Assembly (NCBI GenBank): GCA_045632265.1
Contig: JAZQWG010000022.1
Coordinates: 1 to 21,593 of the forward strand
Origin: Scatosoma sp045632265
GTDB lineage: Bacteria > Bacillota > Clostridia > Christensenellales > Borkfalkiaceae
Direction: 5' to 3'
DNA: 21,593 bases
The notes under the pieces were generated by a model that was given only the letters and a program-made list of their open reading frames with translations, ran no database searches and had not been told where the DNA came from. A program made the position numbers and the translations under genes. Positions 7,558-15,422 of this stretch are shown one piece after another (position 1 is the first letter of the stretch; every line of letters begins with the position of its first letter).

Positions 7558-8574
7558 TTATACTTGTTCAGCCAAAGTGAAAAGCAATCTTTCCGTATCT
7601 TCCCAACCAAGACAAGGGTCGGTGATAGATTTGCCGAATACGTCGTCGTGTTTTTGCGTTCCTTCCACCAAAAAGCTTTCAATCATGAAACCTTTGACAA
7701 TCTTCTTAAAATCAGGGTCAAATCGACGGTTTTGCATAACTTCTTCCGCAATACGGATTTGTTGACGGTGCTTTTTACCCGAGTTAGAGTGATTACAGTC
7801 AATCACAATTGCAGGGTTTTGCAAGCCGTCGTACATTTGCGCAAGTTGCATAACCGTTTCATAGTGGAAATTAGGCACGTCCAAGCCTGCGCCGTCCACG
7901 CCACCACGCAAAATTGCGTGTGCGTACGGGTTGCCCGACGAACTTACTTGATAGTTGCGATATTTGAAAATTTGAGGGCTTTGCGCCGCAAAAATAGAGT
8001 TGATAAGCGCAATAATATTTCCGCTCATGGGGTTTTTCAAACCAACGGGACAATCAATGCCGCTTGCCACTTGTCTATGGAGCTGGTCTTCCACACTTCT
8101 TGCCCCTACTGCGTGATAGGAAAGCAAATCTTCTACGTACGGGGTGTTTTCGGGATACAACATTTCGTCCGCAGACGTCAAGCCCGATTCGTTAATAGCC
8201 GCAAGGTGCAACGCACGAATACTTCTAATGCCACGGGCAATATCCGCTGCCCCTTCGGGATCGGGTTGCAAAAACATACCTTTATAACCCACCCCTTTCG
8301 TACGTGGTTTATTTGTGTAAACACGAGGAACGATAACGAGTTTGTCCTTTACCTTTTCATTGAGCTTACCAAGGCGCGAAATGTATTCAAGCGTGGGTGC
8401 AGACTCGTGCGCAGAGCAAGGCCCTACGATGACGAGCATTTTATCACTCTTGCCTGAAATAACGTCGCGAACTTCTTGGTCACGTTCTTTTTTAATTTTC
8501 TTATGTTCAGCCGTCATCGGGTTTTCCGCAATGAATTCTTCCGGCTCTGGAATAAAATACTGCTTTTCCAACAT
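7558..8574 (-). CDS. aroF: 3-deoxy-7-phosphoheptulonate (DAHP) synthase, type I alpha
   Basis: It condenses phosphoenolpyruvate and erythrose 4-phosphate, the first step of the shikimate pathway. The 338 residues align along their length with E. coli AroF/AroG/AroH (from memory). They show GPCSAHE, PRVYTNKPRT (83-92), GARSVEDQLHR (157-167), IDCNHSN and KSITDPCLGWEDT. Likely metal ligands are C53, H262, E299 and D319. The loop that sets feedback specificity in E. coli (around residues 136-147 here) is not closely alike, so Phe, Tyr or Trp control cannot be read. The symbol is therefore provisional within the AroF/G/H set. The ATG follows AGAGGT, 20 bases after coaD. The gap is too short for a T-box or attenuator. 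Confidence 0.93.
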   Translation of the reverse strand: MLEKQYFIPEPEEFIAENPMTAEHKKIKKERDQEVRDVISGKSDKMLVIVGPCSAHESAPTLEYISRLGKLNEKVKDKLVIVPRVYTNKPRTKGVGYKGMFLQPDPEGAADIARGIRSIRALHLAAINESGLTSADEMLYPENTPYVEDLLSYHAVGARSVEDQLHRQVASGIDCPVGLKNPMSGNIIALINSIFAAQSPQIFKYRNYQVSSSGNPYAHAILRGGVDGAGLDVPNFHYETVMQLAQMYDGLQNPAIVIDCNHSNSGKKHRQQIRIAEEVMQNRRFDPDFKKIVKGFMIESFLVEGTQKHDDVFGKSITDPCLGWEDTERLLFTLAEQV

Positions 8575-8594
8575 AATTTTGTACCTCTAATTTT

Positions 8595-9083
8595 TTATCT
8601 TACGAGTTTTTCAATAAATTCTTTCACTTCTTTGCTCACGTATTCGTCAATCGGCGTATTAAAACGCAAACTGTTGCGTACCATGGACGAGCTTACGTGC
8701 AATAATTCTTGCTTACAAGGCAAATACACAGCGACAAAATCTTTGTCTAATTTTTTGCTTGCGTAGTAGTTGGCATTTTCAAAATCAAGATCCACCACGC
8801 CACGAATACCACGCACGTAAAAGGGCGTTTCTTCCTTTTTCAAAAGCTCTACCACCGTGCCCTCAAAGGAAATAATACGAATACGCTTTTCGTTTGGAAA
8901 CATCAATTTCCACATTTCTATCCTTTGCTTAATCGTAAAGCAAGGCTGTTTTTGCGGATTGACGAGAATAGCAATCACCACTTCGTCAAAAAGGCGCAAG
9001 CAATCTTCCACTGTCGCTTGATGACCAAGCGTAGGCGGATCAAACGTCCCCGCAAACACACATTTTCTCGTCTTTCCTTCCAT
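8595..9083 (-). CDS. coaD: Phosphopantetheine adenylyltransferase
   Basis: It transfers AMP from ATP to 4'-phosphopantetheine, the penultimate step of coenzyme A synthesis. The 162 residues match the family length. The nucleotidyltransferase motif AGTFDPPTLGH (11-21, the TxGH form) is present, with the substrate segment YVRGIRGVVDLDFE (89-102) and the ATP-binding SSSMVR (131-136). Its ATG shares one base with the rsmD stop codon (TAATG), so the pair is likely translationally coupled; rsmD-coaD is a common pairing in bacteria. Nothing unusual is seen apart from a few substitutions in the less conserved middle. Confidence 0.95.
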   Translation of the reverse strand: MEGKTRKCVFAGTFDPPTLGHQATVEDCLRLFDEVVIAILVNPQKQPCFTIKQRIEMWKLMFPNEKRIRIISFEGTVVELLKKEETPFYVRGIRGVVDLDFENANYYASKKLDKDFVAVYLPCKQELLHVSSSMVRNSLRFNTPIDEYVSKEVKEFIEKLVR

Positions 9084-9637
9084 TATTCTTCCCTTTGCGC
9101 TTTTCTAAAAAAGGTTAAATACGCCTTTCCGTACTTGCGCTCGTCATATTTTTCCAAGCCTTCTATGCTTCCTTCAAAGGGAATATCCCGTTCGTAAACG
9201 GCAATCCCGTCGTCGCTTAAAAGGTTGTTTTTTGCAATTTTTTCAAGGGCTTTGATACCGATGTCAAGTTTATAGGGCGGATCGATAAAAATTAAATCGA
9301 ACTTCCCCCTAACAACGTCCAAGCAGGTGGCGTAATCGTAGTTATACACGCTTGCTTGTTCACCCAAAGCCACTTTCAACGTTTGCAAATTTTTCTTAAT
9401 AATTGCTATGCTATCCTTGGCAACGTCGTTGAAAATCACGGCGTTTGCGCCACGAGAAAGCGCTTCTATCCCCAAAGAGCCACTCCCCGAGAATAAATCC
9501 AAAACACGTGCGCCACGCGTTTGAAAAGCAAGGATATTGAACAAGGCTTCTTTCGCCCTATCCGACGTAGGACGGACGTCCATGCCGGAAAATTCCGCCA
9601 ACACCCTGCTTCTATATAAACCGCCGACTACTCTCAT
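9083..9637 (-). CDS. rsmD: 16S rRNA (guanine(966)-N(2))-methyltransferase
   Basis: It methylates G966 of 16S rRNA (E. coli numbering) using S-adenosylmethionine. The 184-residue Rossmann-fold methyltransferase has the family opening GGLYRSR, RPTSDRAKEALF (22-33), motif I DLFSGSGSLGIEALSRGA (47-64) and the catalytic DPPY (119-122). The ATG follows GAGGG. It ends one base into the coaD start codon and begins 12 bases after the unknown membrane protein gene, so all three are likely co-transcribed. Confidence 0.95.
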   Translation of the reverse strand: MRVVGGLYRSRVLAEFSGMDVRPTSDRAKEALFNILAFQTRGARVLDLFSGSGSLGIEALSRGANAVIFNDVAKDSIAIIKKNLQTLKVALGEQASVYNYDYATCLDVVRGKFDLIFIDPPYKLDIGIKALEKIAKNNLLSDDGIAVYERDIPFEGSIEGLEKYDERKYGKAYLTFFRKAQREE

Positions 9638-9649
9638 GCTTTCCCTCGA

Positions 9650-10438
9650 TTATTTGCGTTTTTTAGGTTTCGTGCCAGGCAAGCCGCCGTAGTTGATTTT
9701 CTTTTCTTTGTTTGCTTCCGCTTGCGCTTGTCTATCCGCAATTTCTTGTTGGCGAATGGTTTTCGCACGCTTACCATAAGCGCCCGCGATGTACATTGCG
9801 CCCGTGACAACAACGGGAATCAATGCAAAGAAGCAGCTGAAATAATAGCTGATACAAGCGCCGCCCGACGTAATCATCACAGCGTTGGTGATAAAGATGG
9901 GCAAAATCGACCAACCGGAAAGGAACAAGCCGATAACAATAAAAATAGCAAAGCCCGAGCCAAACGCACTCGTCGTTTCCGCCCCCGAAATCAAGTCGGC
10001 GAGCATACCGTCGATTTTACCTTGGTTTGCGCCGAAAATAATACCCGAAAGAAGGGGCAAAAGGCACATAAAGCCACCGATTGCAAAGCCTTTCCACACA
10101 CGATATTCTTTTGAAAGCATGTGTTTGGACATTTTATATCCACTTTCCGTTTCATATTCGGATATACGTTTTACGTTGCCCGTGACGAGCATTTCGTATG
10201 CGCTACCACCGCTTACGTACGCCATTAAGCCTGCGTAAAGGGTTGCACCCATAATACATACAACAGTCCAAGTAATTTTACCACTCGTCCAGTGCAATTC
10301 CGAAGTTTCGCCTTTCATCGTCAAAATGACGAGAATTGCGCCCGCGCACGCAAACATTAACGAGCCGGGGATAGAACCTTTGAAAAGTTCCCAAACTTGT
10401 CTACCGATTTTTTTGAAAGTCTTTTTTGCTTCTGACAT
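9650..10438 (-). CDS. Polytopic membrane protein of unknown function
   Basis: I do not recognise this 262-residue protein. It begins with a basic amphipathic stretch (4-20). Hydrophobic segments follow at about 22-40, 54-76, 117-137, 160-175, 177-196 and 199-221, suggesting five or six membrane spans. A hydrophilic loop at 80-115 contains SAYEMLVTGNVKR and several charged residues. The C-terminal tail (222-262) is charged, rich in Lys, Gln and Ala, and probably cytosolic. There is no signal peptide, transporter signature or catalytic motif I can name. The ATG follows a GGAGAAG site, and the gene is tightly packed between the folate cyclo-ligase (27 bases) and rsmD (12 bases). Codon use looks like that of its neighbours, which argues against recent transfer. 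Confidence 0.85.
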   Translation of the reverse strand: MSEAKKTFKKIGRQVWELFKGSIPGSLMFACAGAILVILTMKGETSELHWTSGKITWTVVCIMGATLYAGLMAYVSGGSAYEMLVTGNVKRISEYETESGYKMSKHMLSKEYRVWKGFAIGGFMCLLPLLSGIIFGANQGKIDGMLADLISGAETTSAFGSGFAIFIVIGLFLSGWSILPIFITNAVMITSGGACISYYFSCFFALIPVVVTGAMYIAGAYGKRAKTIRQQEIADRQAQAEANKEKKINYGGLPGTKPKKRK

Positions 10439-10465
10439 CTTTCTTCTCCGTTTATTTCTTTTGTT

Positions 10466-11062
10466 TTATTTTTGTATGAACAGCACTTGTTTATCCGTCA
10501 CAATGCAGTCCATTTTTACGTCCGTTTTTTCCGTGGGTACGCTTGCTTGAATTTGAAAATCGAAACCGTAGGCTATGCGTTTGGCGGTTGGGTTTTTCGC
10601 AAAATATCTATCGTAATATCCCCCGCCGTAGCCCAAGCGATTGCCTTGCTTGTCCACCGCCAAAAAGGGCACGATTACGTAATGTATTTCGCCTAAAAAG
10701 GGCTCGCCAATCGGTTCTCTAATGCGAAGCGCAGATATGGAAAAATCTTCGCCGTATTTCACCACTTCCATCTCTTGCCCTTTTACTCTTGGCGCATACA
10801 CGTTGTAGCCTTCTTCTATCAAACGCTCGATTAGGCAATCGGTTGGTGCTTCCGATGAATAGGACAAATAGCAAAACACGTTTTTGCCCTTTTCCCCGTC
10901 CAACTTTTCCAAAGCCGCCAAGGCGTTTTGTATAAGCAGCGTTTCTTTCACGTCGCGGTTTTCGTTGTTTGCGCGACGTTCTTTCATACGCCCTCGAAGC
11001 TGTTTCTTTTGCGTATCAATATCGTCTATCAAGTTGTCGTTTACAAAACGTAGCATCGTCAT
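10466..11062 (-). CDS. 5-formyltetrahydrofolate cyclo-ligase
   Basis: It converts 5-formyl-THF to 5,10-methenyl-THF with ATP, salvaging folate. The family core is visible: DTQKKQLRGRMKERR near the N-terminus, FCYLSYSSEAPT, YAPRV, REP (115-117 from the chosen start) and the ATP/substrate loop NRLGYGGGYYDRY (about 141-153). The 3' end of alr overlaps the 5' end. The frame is open to 11146, but that would place 44 codons inside alr. I chose ATG at 11062, giving 198 residues and a 47-base overlap. ATG at 11056 or TTG at 11032 (188 residues) are possible, and none has a strong ribosome binding site. Translation is probably coupled to alr termination. The function is firm; the start is not. Confidence 0.88.
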   Translation of the reverse strand: MTMLRFVNDNLIDDIDTQKKQLRGRMKERRANNENRDVKETLLIQNALAALEKLDGEKGKNVFCYLSYSSEAPTDCLIERLIEEGYNVYAPRVKGQEMEVVKYGEDFSISALRIREPIGEPFLGEIHYVIVPFLAVDKQGNRLGYGGGYYDRYFAKNPTAKRIAYGFDFQIQASVPTEKTDVKMDCIVTDKQVLFIQK

Positions 11063-12095
11063 ACACCATTTCCGCGCGACGAGTTGCCGCGCACAGCACT
11101 TCGTAGGAAATCGTATCCGTGATAGAAGCCGTTTTTTCAGCGTCAATCATCACGGGAACAAAATCCCCTTTCTTCCTTTCGTCAAATTGAATACACGCGT
11201 CCATGCAAAGATTGTTGGCGTTTTTCTCAAAGCCGAAAATTCCGTCTTGCCTTTTTCGTAAAAAACCGTCCGCATATCCACAGCGTAGCACCGACAAATT
11301 TGCCCCAAGTGGCGCACTTCCTTTGCCGTAGCCCACGCCGCCGCCTTGATACACTCTCGTTGCGGAAACTTGCGCCCAAACGCTCATCGCTTTTTTCAGC
11401 GCCAAATTGCAATCGCCGTTTACCCCGCTTGGCAAATACCCGTACAAGCCTATCCCGATACGAGTCATATCAAAATGAAAGTCCTTTCCAAGTAATGCCC
11501 CGTACGTAGCGCTTAAATGGCTAATAGCGGTTGGGAAAAAGCGTTTGACAAGCGATTGCATCGCAGCAAACTTTCCCCTTTGCGCTTCAGCACTTTGCCT
11601 TGTACAATCGTACAAATGCGAATATACGCCTTCCACTTTCACTTTTTTGTGCAAGCAAAGCTTTTGACAGACCTTTAACAAATCGGCTTCATCCATGCCG
11701 TAGCGGTTCATGCCCGTATTCACTTTCAAGTGCAAGCGTATAGGCACGTCAAGCACGTTGGACAAACGAATACAGCTATCCACGCAATCGATATCCCCCG
11801 CCGTGAGAATAAAGCCGTTTTTTGCCGCCGTGATAATATCTTCGTCACAACAAGGCGGCGTTAAAATAAGTACGTCCTTCCCACAAGCGACAACGCGGAT
11901 AGCGAGCGCTTCACAAAGCAAGGATACGGCAAAAACGCTTGCAAGTGCTGAAAGAGCGTTTACCGTTTCTTCCGCGCCGTGCCCGTAGGCGTTTGCCTTT
12001 ACCACCGCACAAATGGGTTTACCCGTCAAAGCTAAAAACGCTTTTGCGTTTTCCTTAATATTCTCTAAATCAATCTTCGCAACCACTTTTCGCAT
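11016..12095 (-). CDS. alr: Alanine racemase
   Basis: This PLP enzyme interconverts L- and D-alanine and supplies D-alanine for peptidoglycan. The 359 residues are the usual length. The PLP lysine lies in VVKANAYGHG (K33). The barrel shows HLKVNTGMNRYG (122-133), EGVYSHLYDC and TRIGIGLYGY. The second catalytic base is Y256 in GVGYG, in the C-terminal beta domain, followed by RCGYADGF and the CMDA segment (297-300). The C-terminal tail is less conserved. The ribosome binding site before the ATG is weak (AGATAG), unlike its neighbours. The gene follows the zinc-ribbon gene by 42 bases, and its last 47 bases overlap the cyclo-ligase reading frame. Confidence 0.95.
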   Translation of the reverse strand: MRKVVAKIDLENIKENAKAFLALTGKPICAVVKANAYGHGAEETVNALSALASVFAVSLLCEALAIRVVACGKDVLILTPPCCDEDIITAAKNGFILTAGDIDCVDSCIRLSNVLDVPIRLHLKVNTGMNRYGMDEADLLKVCQKLCLHKKVKVEGVYSHLYDCTRQSAEAQRGKFAAMQSLVKRFFPTAISHLSATYGALLGKDFHFDMTRIGIGLYGYLPSGVNGDCNLALKKAMSVWAQVSATRVYQGGGVGYGKGSAPLGANLSVLRCGYADGFLRKRQDGIFGFEKNANNLCMDACIQFDERKKGDFVPVMIDAEKTASITDTISYEVLCAATRRAEMVYDDATFCKRQLDRRY

Positions 12096-12137
12096 TTTCT
12101 ATCTTATGCTTTCGCAAAATAGAAATTGCAACAAGTG

Positions 12138-12836
12138 TCAATCTTCTTTGTAGATAATTACGTGACAGCTATCGCACTCGATACCCGCGCCGAGATTGCT
12201 CAATGCAGCAATGGGCGGTTCCATGCCACAGCGCCAACATCTGCCACCGTTGATGACACCCACGATCGGGAACATCTTTTCCTTTCTCTTCATTTGATAT
12301 CTTGCAAGCATGCTTTCGGGAATATCCTTTGCAATAGCGCTTAACTCTTTTTCGATAGCCGTGCGTTCGCCTGCTCTGCTTTCCTTTAATTCCTTGTACT
12401 TATTCGCCGCATCTTCGTATTGTTTTTGTGCGGAAATAACTTGCTTTTTCAATTTTTTATATTCTTCGTCCGTCTCTTTGATAGAAGCGGTAAGCGTGTT
12501 GATATCCGCGCGAATCTTCTTCAATTGTTCAAGAATTTTTTGTGCTTCTTTCTTATAGAAAGAAACGTCCGCACCGCCCATAACCAACTCTTCAAGTTTA
12601 TCAAACTCGCCAAGCGTAGCTTCTACTTGCGCGTATTTCGTCGCAAGCGCATCTACTTCCGCGCGCAAAGCTTGTGCTTTCACTTCCAAAGAATCTAATC
12701 TTTCCGGTGCGCTTTTCAAGAATTTTTGCAACTTAACGTACAACTTTCTTTCTTCGCTTTCCGCCAAAACTTTTTCAAGTTCGTAAAGCTTCGCATCCGC
12801 CGATTGATAGTTCAAAATAGCTTGTAATTGTGACAT
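12138..12836 (-). CDS. Coiled-coil protein with C-terminal C4 zinc ribbon (COG1579/CT398 type)
   Basis: The 232-residue protein is mostly a long helical hairpin. Residues about 15-175 have heptad-like Leu, Lys, Glu and Ala patterns broken near GGADVS (87-92). A compact zinc ribbon follows, with C200, C203, C221 and C224 (CWRC...CDSC). This is the layout of the CT398/HP0959 family, annotated as predicted nucleic-acid-binding or chaperone-like proteins. Their exact role is not settled. Genes of this family are often next to Nif3-like genes, and here the Nif3-like gene is 15 bases upstream, which supports the call. The ATG follows a strong GGGAGGAG site. Confidence 0.88.
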   Translation of the reverse strand: MSQLQAILNYQSADAKLYELEKVLAESEERKLYVKLQKFLKSAPERLDSLEVKAQALRAEVDALATKYAQVEATLGEFDKLEELVMGGADVSFYKKEAQKILEQLKKIRADINTLTASIKETDEEYKKLKKQVISAQKQYEDAANKYKELKESRAGERTAIEKELSAIAKDIPESMLARYQMKRKEKMFPIVGVINGGRCWRCGMEPPIAALSNLGAGIECDSCHVIIYKED

Positions 12837-12851
12837 ATATAACTCCTCCCG

Positions 12852-13655
12852 TCAAAGCAACATCGTATCCGTATGGAATACACACGGCATATCAAGCTGT
12901 TGACAGATTTTTTTATAATATTTTTCAAAACCGTAATTTTCCGAAGCATAGTGCGGCAAAATAACCACCGCAAGATTGCTTTCAAGCGCAAGCGCAATCA
13001 AGTGATGCTTGAAATCGGACGAGATAATTACGTCCCCGCCTTGCGCCTTGGCAAAGGCAATTGCGCCTTCGTCCACACCCGCACCGCAAAAACTTGCTAC
13101 TCGGGTAATTTCTTTGTTCATATCCCCGTAAACGAGCACTCGTTTCGTGGAAAATTCTTTTTCAATCCCTAAAGCCAACGTTTCAAGGCGAGTGGCTTGT
13201 ATGCCATACACTCTACCATACCCCCCTTCTTCAAGCGGGTGCATAACCTTTTCGTCGTTTGCTTTTTTCGTATTCGTTGCAAGGCATACGCCGTCGCGTA
13301 AACTTTCGTCAATGCCGTCGATTGCGCCGTCAAGATTAAGGTGCATAGATATAACCGAAATGCCCTTTTTAATACACGCAACCAACTTTTCGCCAAGCGT
13401 ATCGCCCACGCAAATATCGGCGATTTTGCCATAAATAGCGGGGTGGTGCGTGATAATTAAATTGCAACCGTTTGCAATCGCTTTTTCAATCGCCGCAAAG
13501 GACAAATCCAAAGAGAAAAGCACCCCTTTGATTTCTTCTCCGCAATCCACAAGCACGCCGCTGTTATCGTACGCGCCGTAGCGCGCGCAAAACTCGTCGC
13601 TCAATTTTTTTGGTGCAATTTTATCCGCTAATGCGTAAATTTCACTTAATTTCAC
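12852..13655 (-). CDS. Nif3-like dinuclear metal-centre protein
   Basis: This is the short Nif3/YbgI type (267 residues), without the PII-like insertion found in longer Bacillus forms. Metal-site residues are visible: ITHHPAIY (H70, H71), MHLNLD (H105, D109) and the late HYASE (H235, E239). The family forms hexameric toroids with two metals per subunit. Proposed roles include GTP cyclohydrolase I type 2, but the in vivo function is unsettled. The start is GTG at 13655, preceded by AAGGGG, and it overlaps the 3' end of trmK by 14 bases. The trmK-Nif3 order matches the trmK-yqfO pair near sigA in Bacillus. Confidence 0.92.
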   Translation of the reverse strand: MKLSEIYALADKIAPKKLSDEFCARYGAYDNSGVLVDCGEEIKGVLFSLDLSFAAIEKAIANGCNLIITHHPAIYGKIADICVGDTLGEKLVACIKKGISVISMHLNLDGAIDGIDESLRDGVCLATNTKKANDEKVMHPLEEGGYGRVYGIQATRLETLALGIEKEFSTKRVLVYGDMNKEITRVASFCGAGVDEGAIAFAKAQGGDVIISSDFKHHLIALALESNLAVVILPHYASENYGFEKYYKKICQQLDMPCVFHTDTMLL

Positions 13656-14322
13656 CAGACAAAACCCCTTGCAATCTTTCTTTTTTTATCAATAATTCCG
13701 CTTTGCTTTCTTCTTGCAAAGAAGGCTGTAAAAGATATTTTTCGGTGTTGGCAAGCAACTTTTTCATGCGCTTTATAAACGCTTCGCCACGCACCGATAA
13801 ATTTTCTTTGCCAAACTCGAACTCCGCATCCGTATATGCTTGCGCTTTGTTTTCGCCGTCGTAGCTACCGACGATAACGTCGTAAAATTTCCCGTCTTCA
13901 AAGGTGTAATCTCTTTCGATATACGCGCCTTTTTCGACAAGGTATCTACGCAATTTTTCGCTGTCGTGCATCGGTTGGAATACGAATTTTTTAGGCATAA
14001 AGCCGTGTTTTTCGTGCGATAAGATATGGACGATTTCACTTCCGCCCATTCCCGCAATAAGCACCGTTTCCGTCCATTTAGGCACGCCGAAAAATCCGTC
14101 GCCAAGCACGCCCTTTGCAAAGCCTTGCTTCACAAACCCGCCAAGCAATTTTTCCGCTTTTGCCAAGCTGCCTTTGCTTACGTCCGAAAAGATGACGTTT
14201 TCGCACAAGCCCTTTTTCAAAACGTATTCGCTACAATAACCATGGTCACAGCCCACGTCCGCAAAAGACGTGGTTTTTTGCAAATGCGAGCAAAGCGTAT
14301 CTATCCGTTTTCCGTAGCTCAT
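13642..14322 (-). CDS. trmK: tRNA (adenine(22)-N(1))-methyltransferase
   Basis: It methylates N1 of A22 in tRNA using S-adenosylmethionine. The 226 residues show the family opening GKRIDTLCSHL, SAM motif ADVGCDHG (21-28), FSDVS (45-49), GDGF (74-77), the characteristic IAGMGG (89-94) and QPM (116-118) followed by LRRYLVEKGAYI. The C-terminal part (about 160-226) is helical and coiled-coil-like, as in TrmK. The ATG shares one base with the rpoD stop (TAATG), so translation is likely coupled. Position after rpoD and before a Nif3-like gene is a well-known arrangement in Bacillota. Confidence 0.95.
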   Translation of the reverse strand: MSYGKRIDTLCSHLQKTTSFADVGCDHGYCSEYVLKKGLCENVIFSDVSKGSLAKAEKLLGGFVKQGFAKGVLGDGFFGVPKWTETVLIAGMGGSEIVHILSHEKHGFMPKKFVFQPMHDSEKLRRYLVEKGAYIERDYTFEDGKFYDVIVGSYDGENKAQAYTDAEFEFGKENLSVRGEAFIKRMKKLLANTEKYLLQPSLQEESKAELLIKKERLQGVLSGEIK

Positions 14323-15377
14323 TATTCTAAGTAGTCTTTGAGTTTCTTGCTACGCGAAGGGTGACGAAGTTTTCTAAGCGCTTTCGCTTCGATTTGACGA
14401 ATACGTTCACGGGTGACGTTGAACACTCTGCCCACTTCTTCAAGCGTTCTCGATTTGCCATCGTCAATGCCGTAGCGCAAACGAAGCACCTTTTGTTCTC
14501 TCGGCGTAAGCGTATCAAGCACGTTCAAAAGTTGTTCTTTAAGCATGCTAAACGCAACCGAATCGCTGGGCGTCGTCGTCTTTTCGTCCTCGATGAAATC
14601 GCCAAGGTGACTGTCTTCTTCTTCGCCGATAGGCGTTTCCAACGATACGGGATCTTGCGCAATTTTAATAATTTCGTGTACGCGATCTTCCGTCACGCCC
14701 ATCTTTTCCGCAATTTCAGCGGGCGTAGGTTCTCTACCTAATTCTTGAAGCAAAAGTCTTTGCACTCTCGTCAACTTGTTAATCGTTTCCACCATGTGTA
14801 CGGGAATACGAATGGTACGAGCTTGGTCGGCAATAGCACGCGTAATCGATTGACGAATCCACCACGTTGCGTACGTGGAGAATTTGAAGCCTTTTTGATA
14901 ATCGAACTTTTCCACCGCTTTCATAAGCCCCAAGTTGCCTTCTTGAATCAAATCCAAAAAGAGCATACCACGGCCAACGTAGCGTTTTGCAATGGAAACT
15001 ACCAAACGCAAGTTTGCTTCGGAAAGACGCTTTTTAGCGGCTTCGTCGTTTTCTTGCATACGTTTTGCCAAATCTACTTCTTCTTCAGCGGAAAGAAGGG
15101 GCACTCTACCGATGTCTTTAAGGTACATCTTAACGGGGTCGTCCAAGCCGATGTCGGAAAGCGCTTGTTCAAAAAGTTCTTGATCACGCTTATCTTCGTC
15201 TACGATTTGGATACCCGCATCGCCAAGAGATTTATAAATCACATCGATTTGTGCAGGCGTCACGTCGTATTTTTCCGTTAAGTCGCAAAGTTGGTTGGTA
15301 GTAATGTTGCCTTTCTTGCCATAAGCGGCGATAATTCCTTCTAAAATTTCGCCAAGTTGTTGTTCGGATATATTCAC
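14322..15377 (-). CDS. rpoD: RNA polymerase primary sigma factor RpoD (SigA)
   Basis: This is the housekeeping sigma factor. The 351 residues contain a region 1.1-like domain (1-60), region 1.2 DPVKMYLKDIGRVPLLSAEEEV (about 79-100) and region 2 with RYVGRGMLFLDLIQEGNLGL and KFSTYATWWIRQSI. Region 3 (VETINKL onward) and region 4.2 (TLEEVGRVFNVTRERIRQIE) follow, with a family-typical C-terminus. The start is GTG at 15377, eight bases after GGAGG. A small stem-loop lies in the 45-base gap after dnaG (15400-15417). The dnaG-rpoD order is the conserved macromolecular-synthesis arrangement; here dgt precedes it and no ribosomal gene is attached. Confidence 0.97.
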   Translation of the reverse strand: MNISEQQLGEILEGIIAAYGKKGNITTNQLCDLTEKYDVTPAQIDVIYKSLGDAGIQIVDEDKRDQELFEQALSDIGLDDPVKMYLKDIGRVPLLSAEEEVDLAKRMQENDEAAKKRLSEANLRLVVSIAKRYVGRGMLFLDLIQEGNLGLMKAVEKFDYQKGFKFSTYATWWIRQSITRAIADQARTIRIPVHMVETINKLTRVQRLLLQELGREPTPAEIAEKMGVTEDRVHEIIKIAQDPVSLETPIGEEEDSHLGDFIEDEKTTTPSDSVAFSMLKEQLLNVLDTLTPREQKVLRLRYGIDDGKSRTLEEVGRVFNVTRERIRQIEAKALRKLRHPSRSKKLKDYLE

Positions 15378-15399
15378 CCTTTTATCCTCCGTTTATATC

Positions 15400-15417
15400 A
15401 AAACAGTTGTCTGTTTT
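15400..15417 (-). promoter_or_regulatory. Small stem-loop between dnaG and rpoD
   Basis: On the minus strand, AAAACAG, a four-base loop (ACAA) and CTGTTTT form a 7-bp perfect stem in the 45-base gap before the rpoD ribosome binding site. Only the Ts of its own 3' arm follow, so it is at most a weak attenuator or RNA-processing site. In E. coli an RNase site separates dnaG and rpoD expression; a similar role here is inference. Confidence 0.3.
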
Positions 15418-15422
15418 TCCTT

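Noticed and set aside
7564..8457. Open frame of 297 codons on the plus strand opposite DAHP synthase
   Set aside because: Same basic, Arg/Phe/Val-rich shadow character, with no domain; the minus-strand gene is certain.
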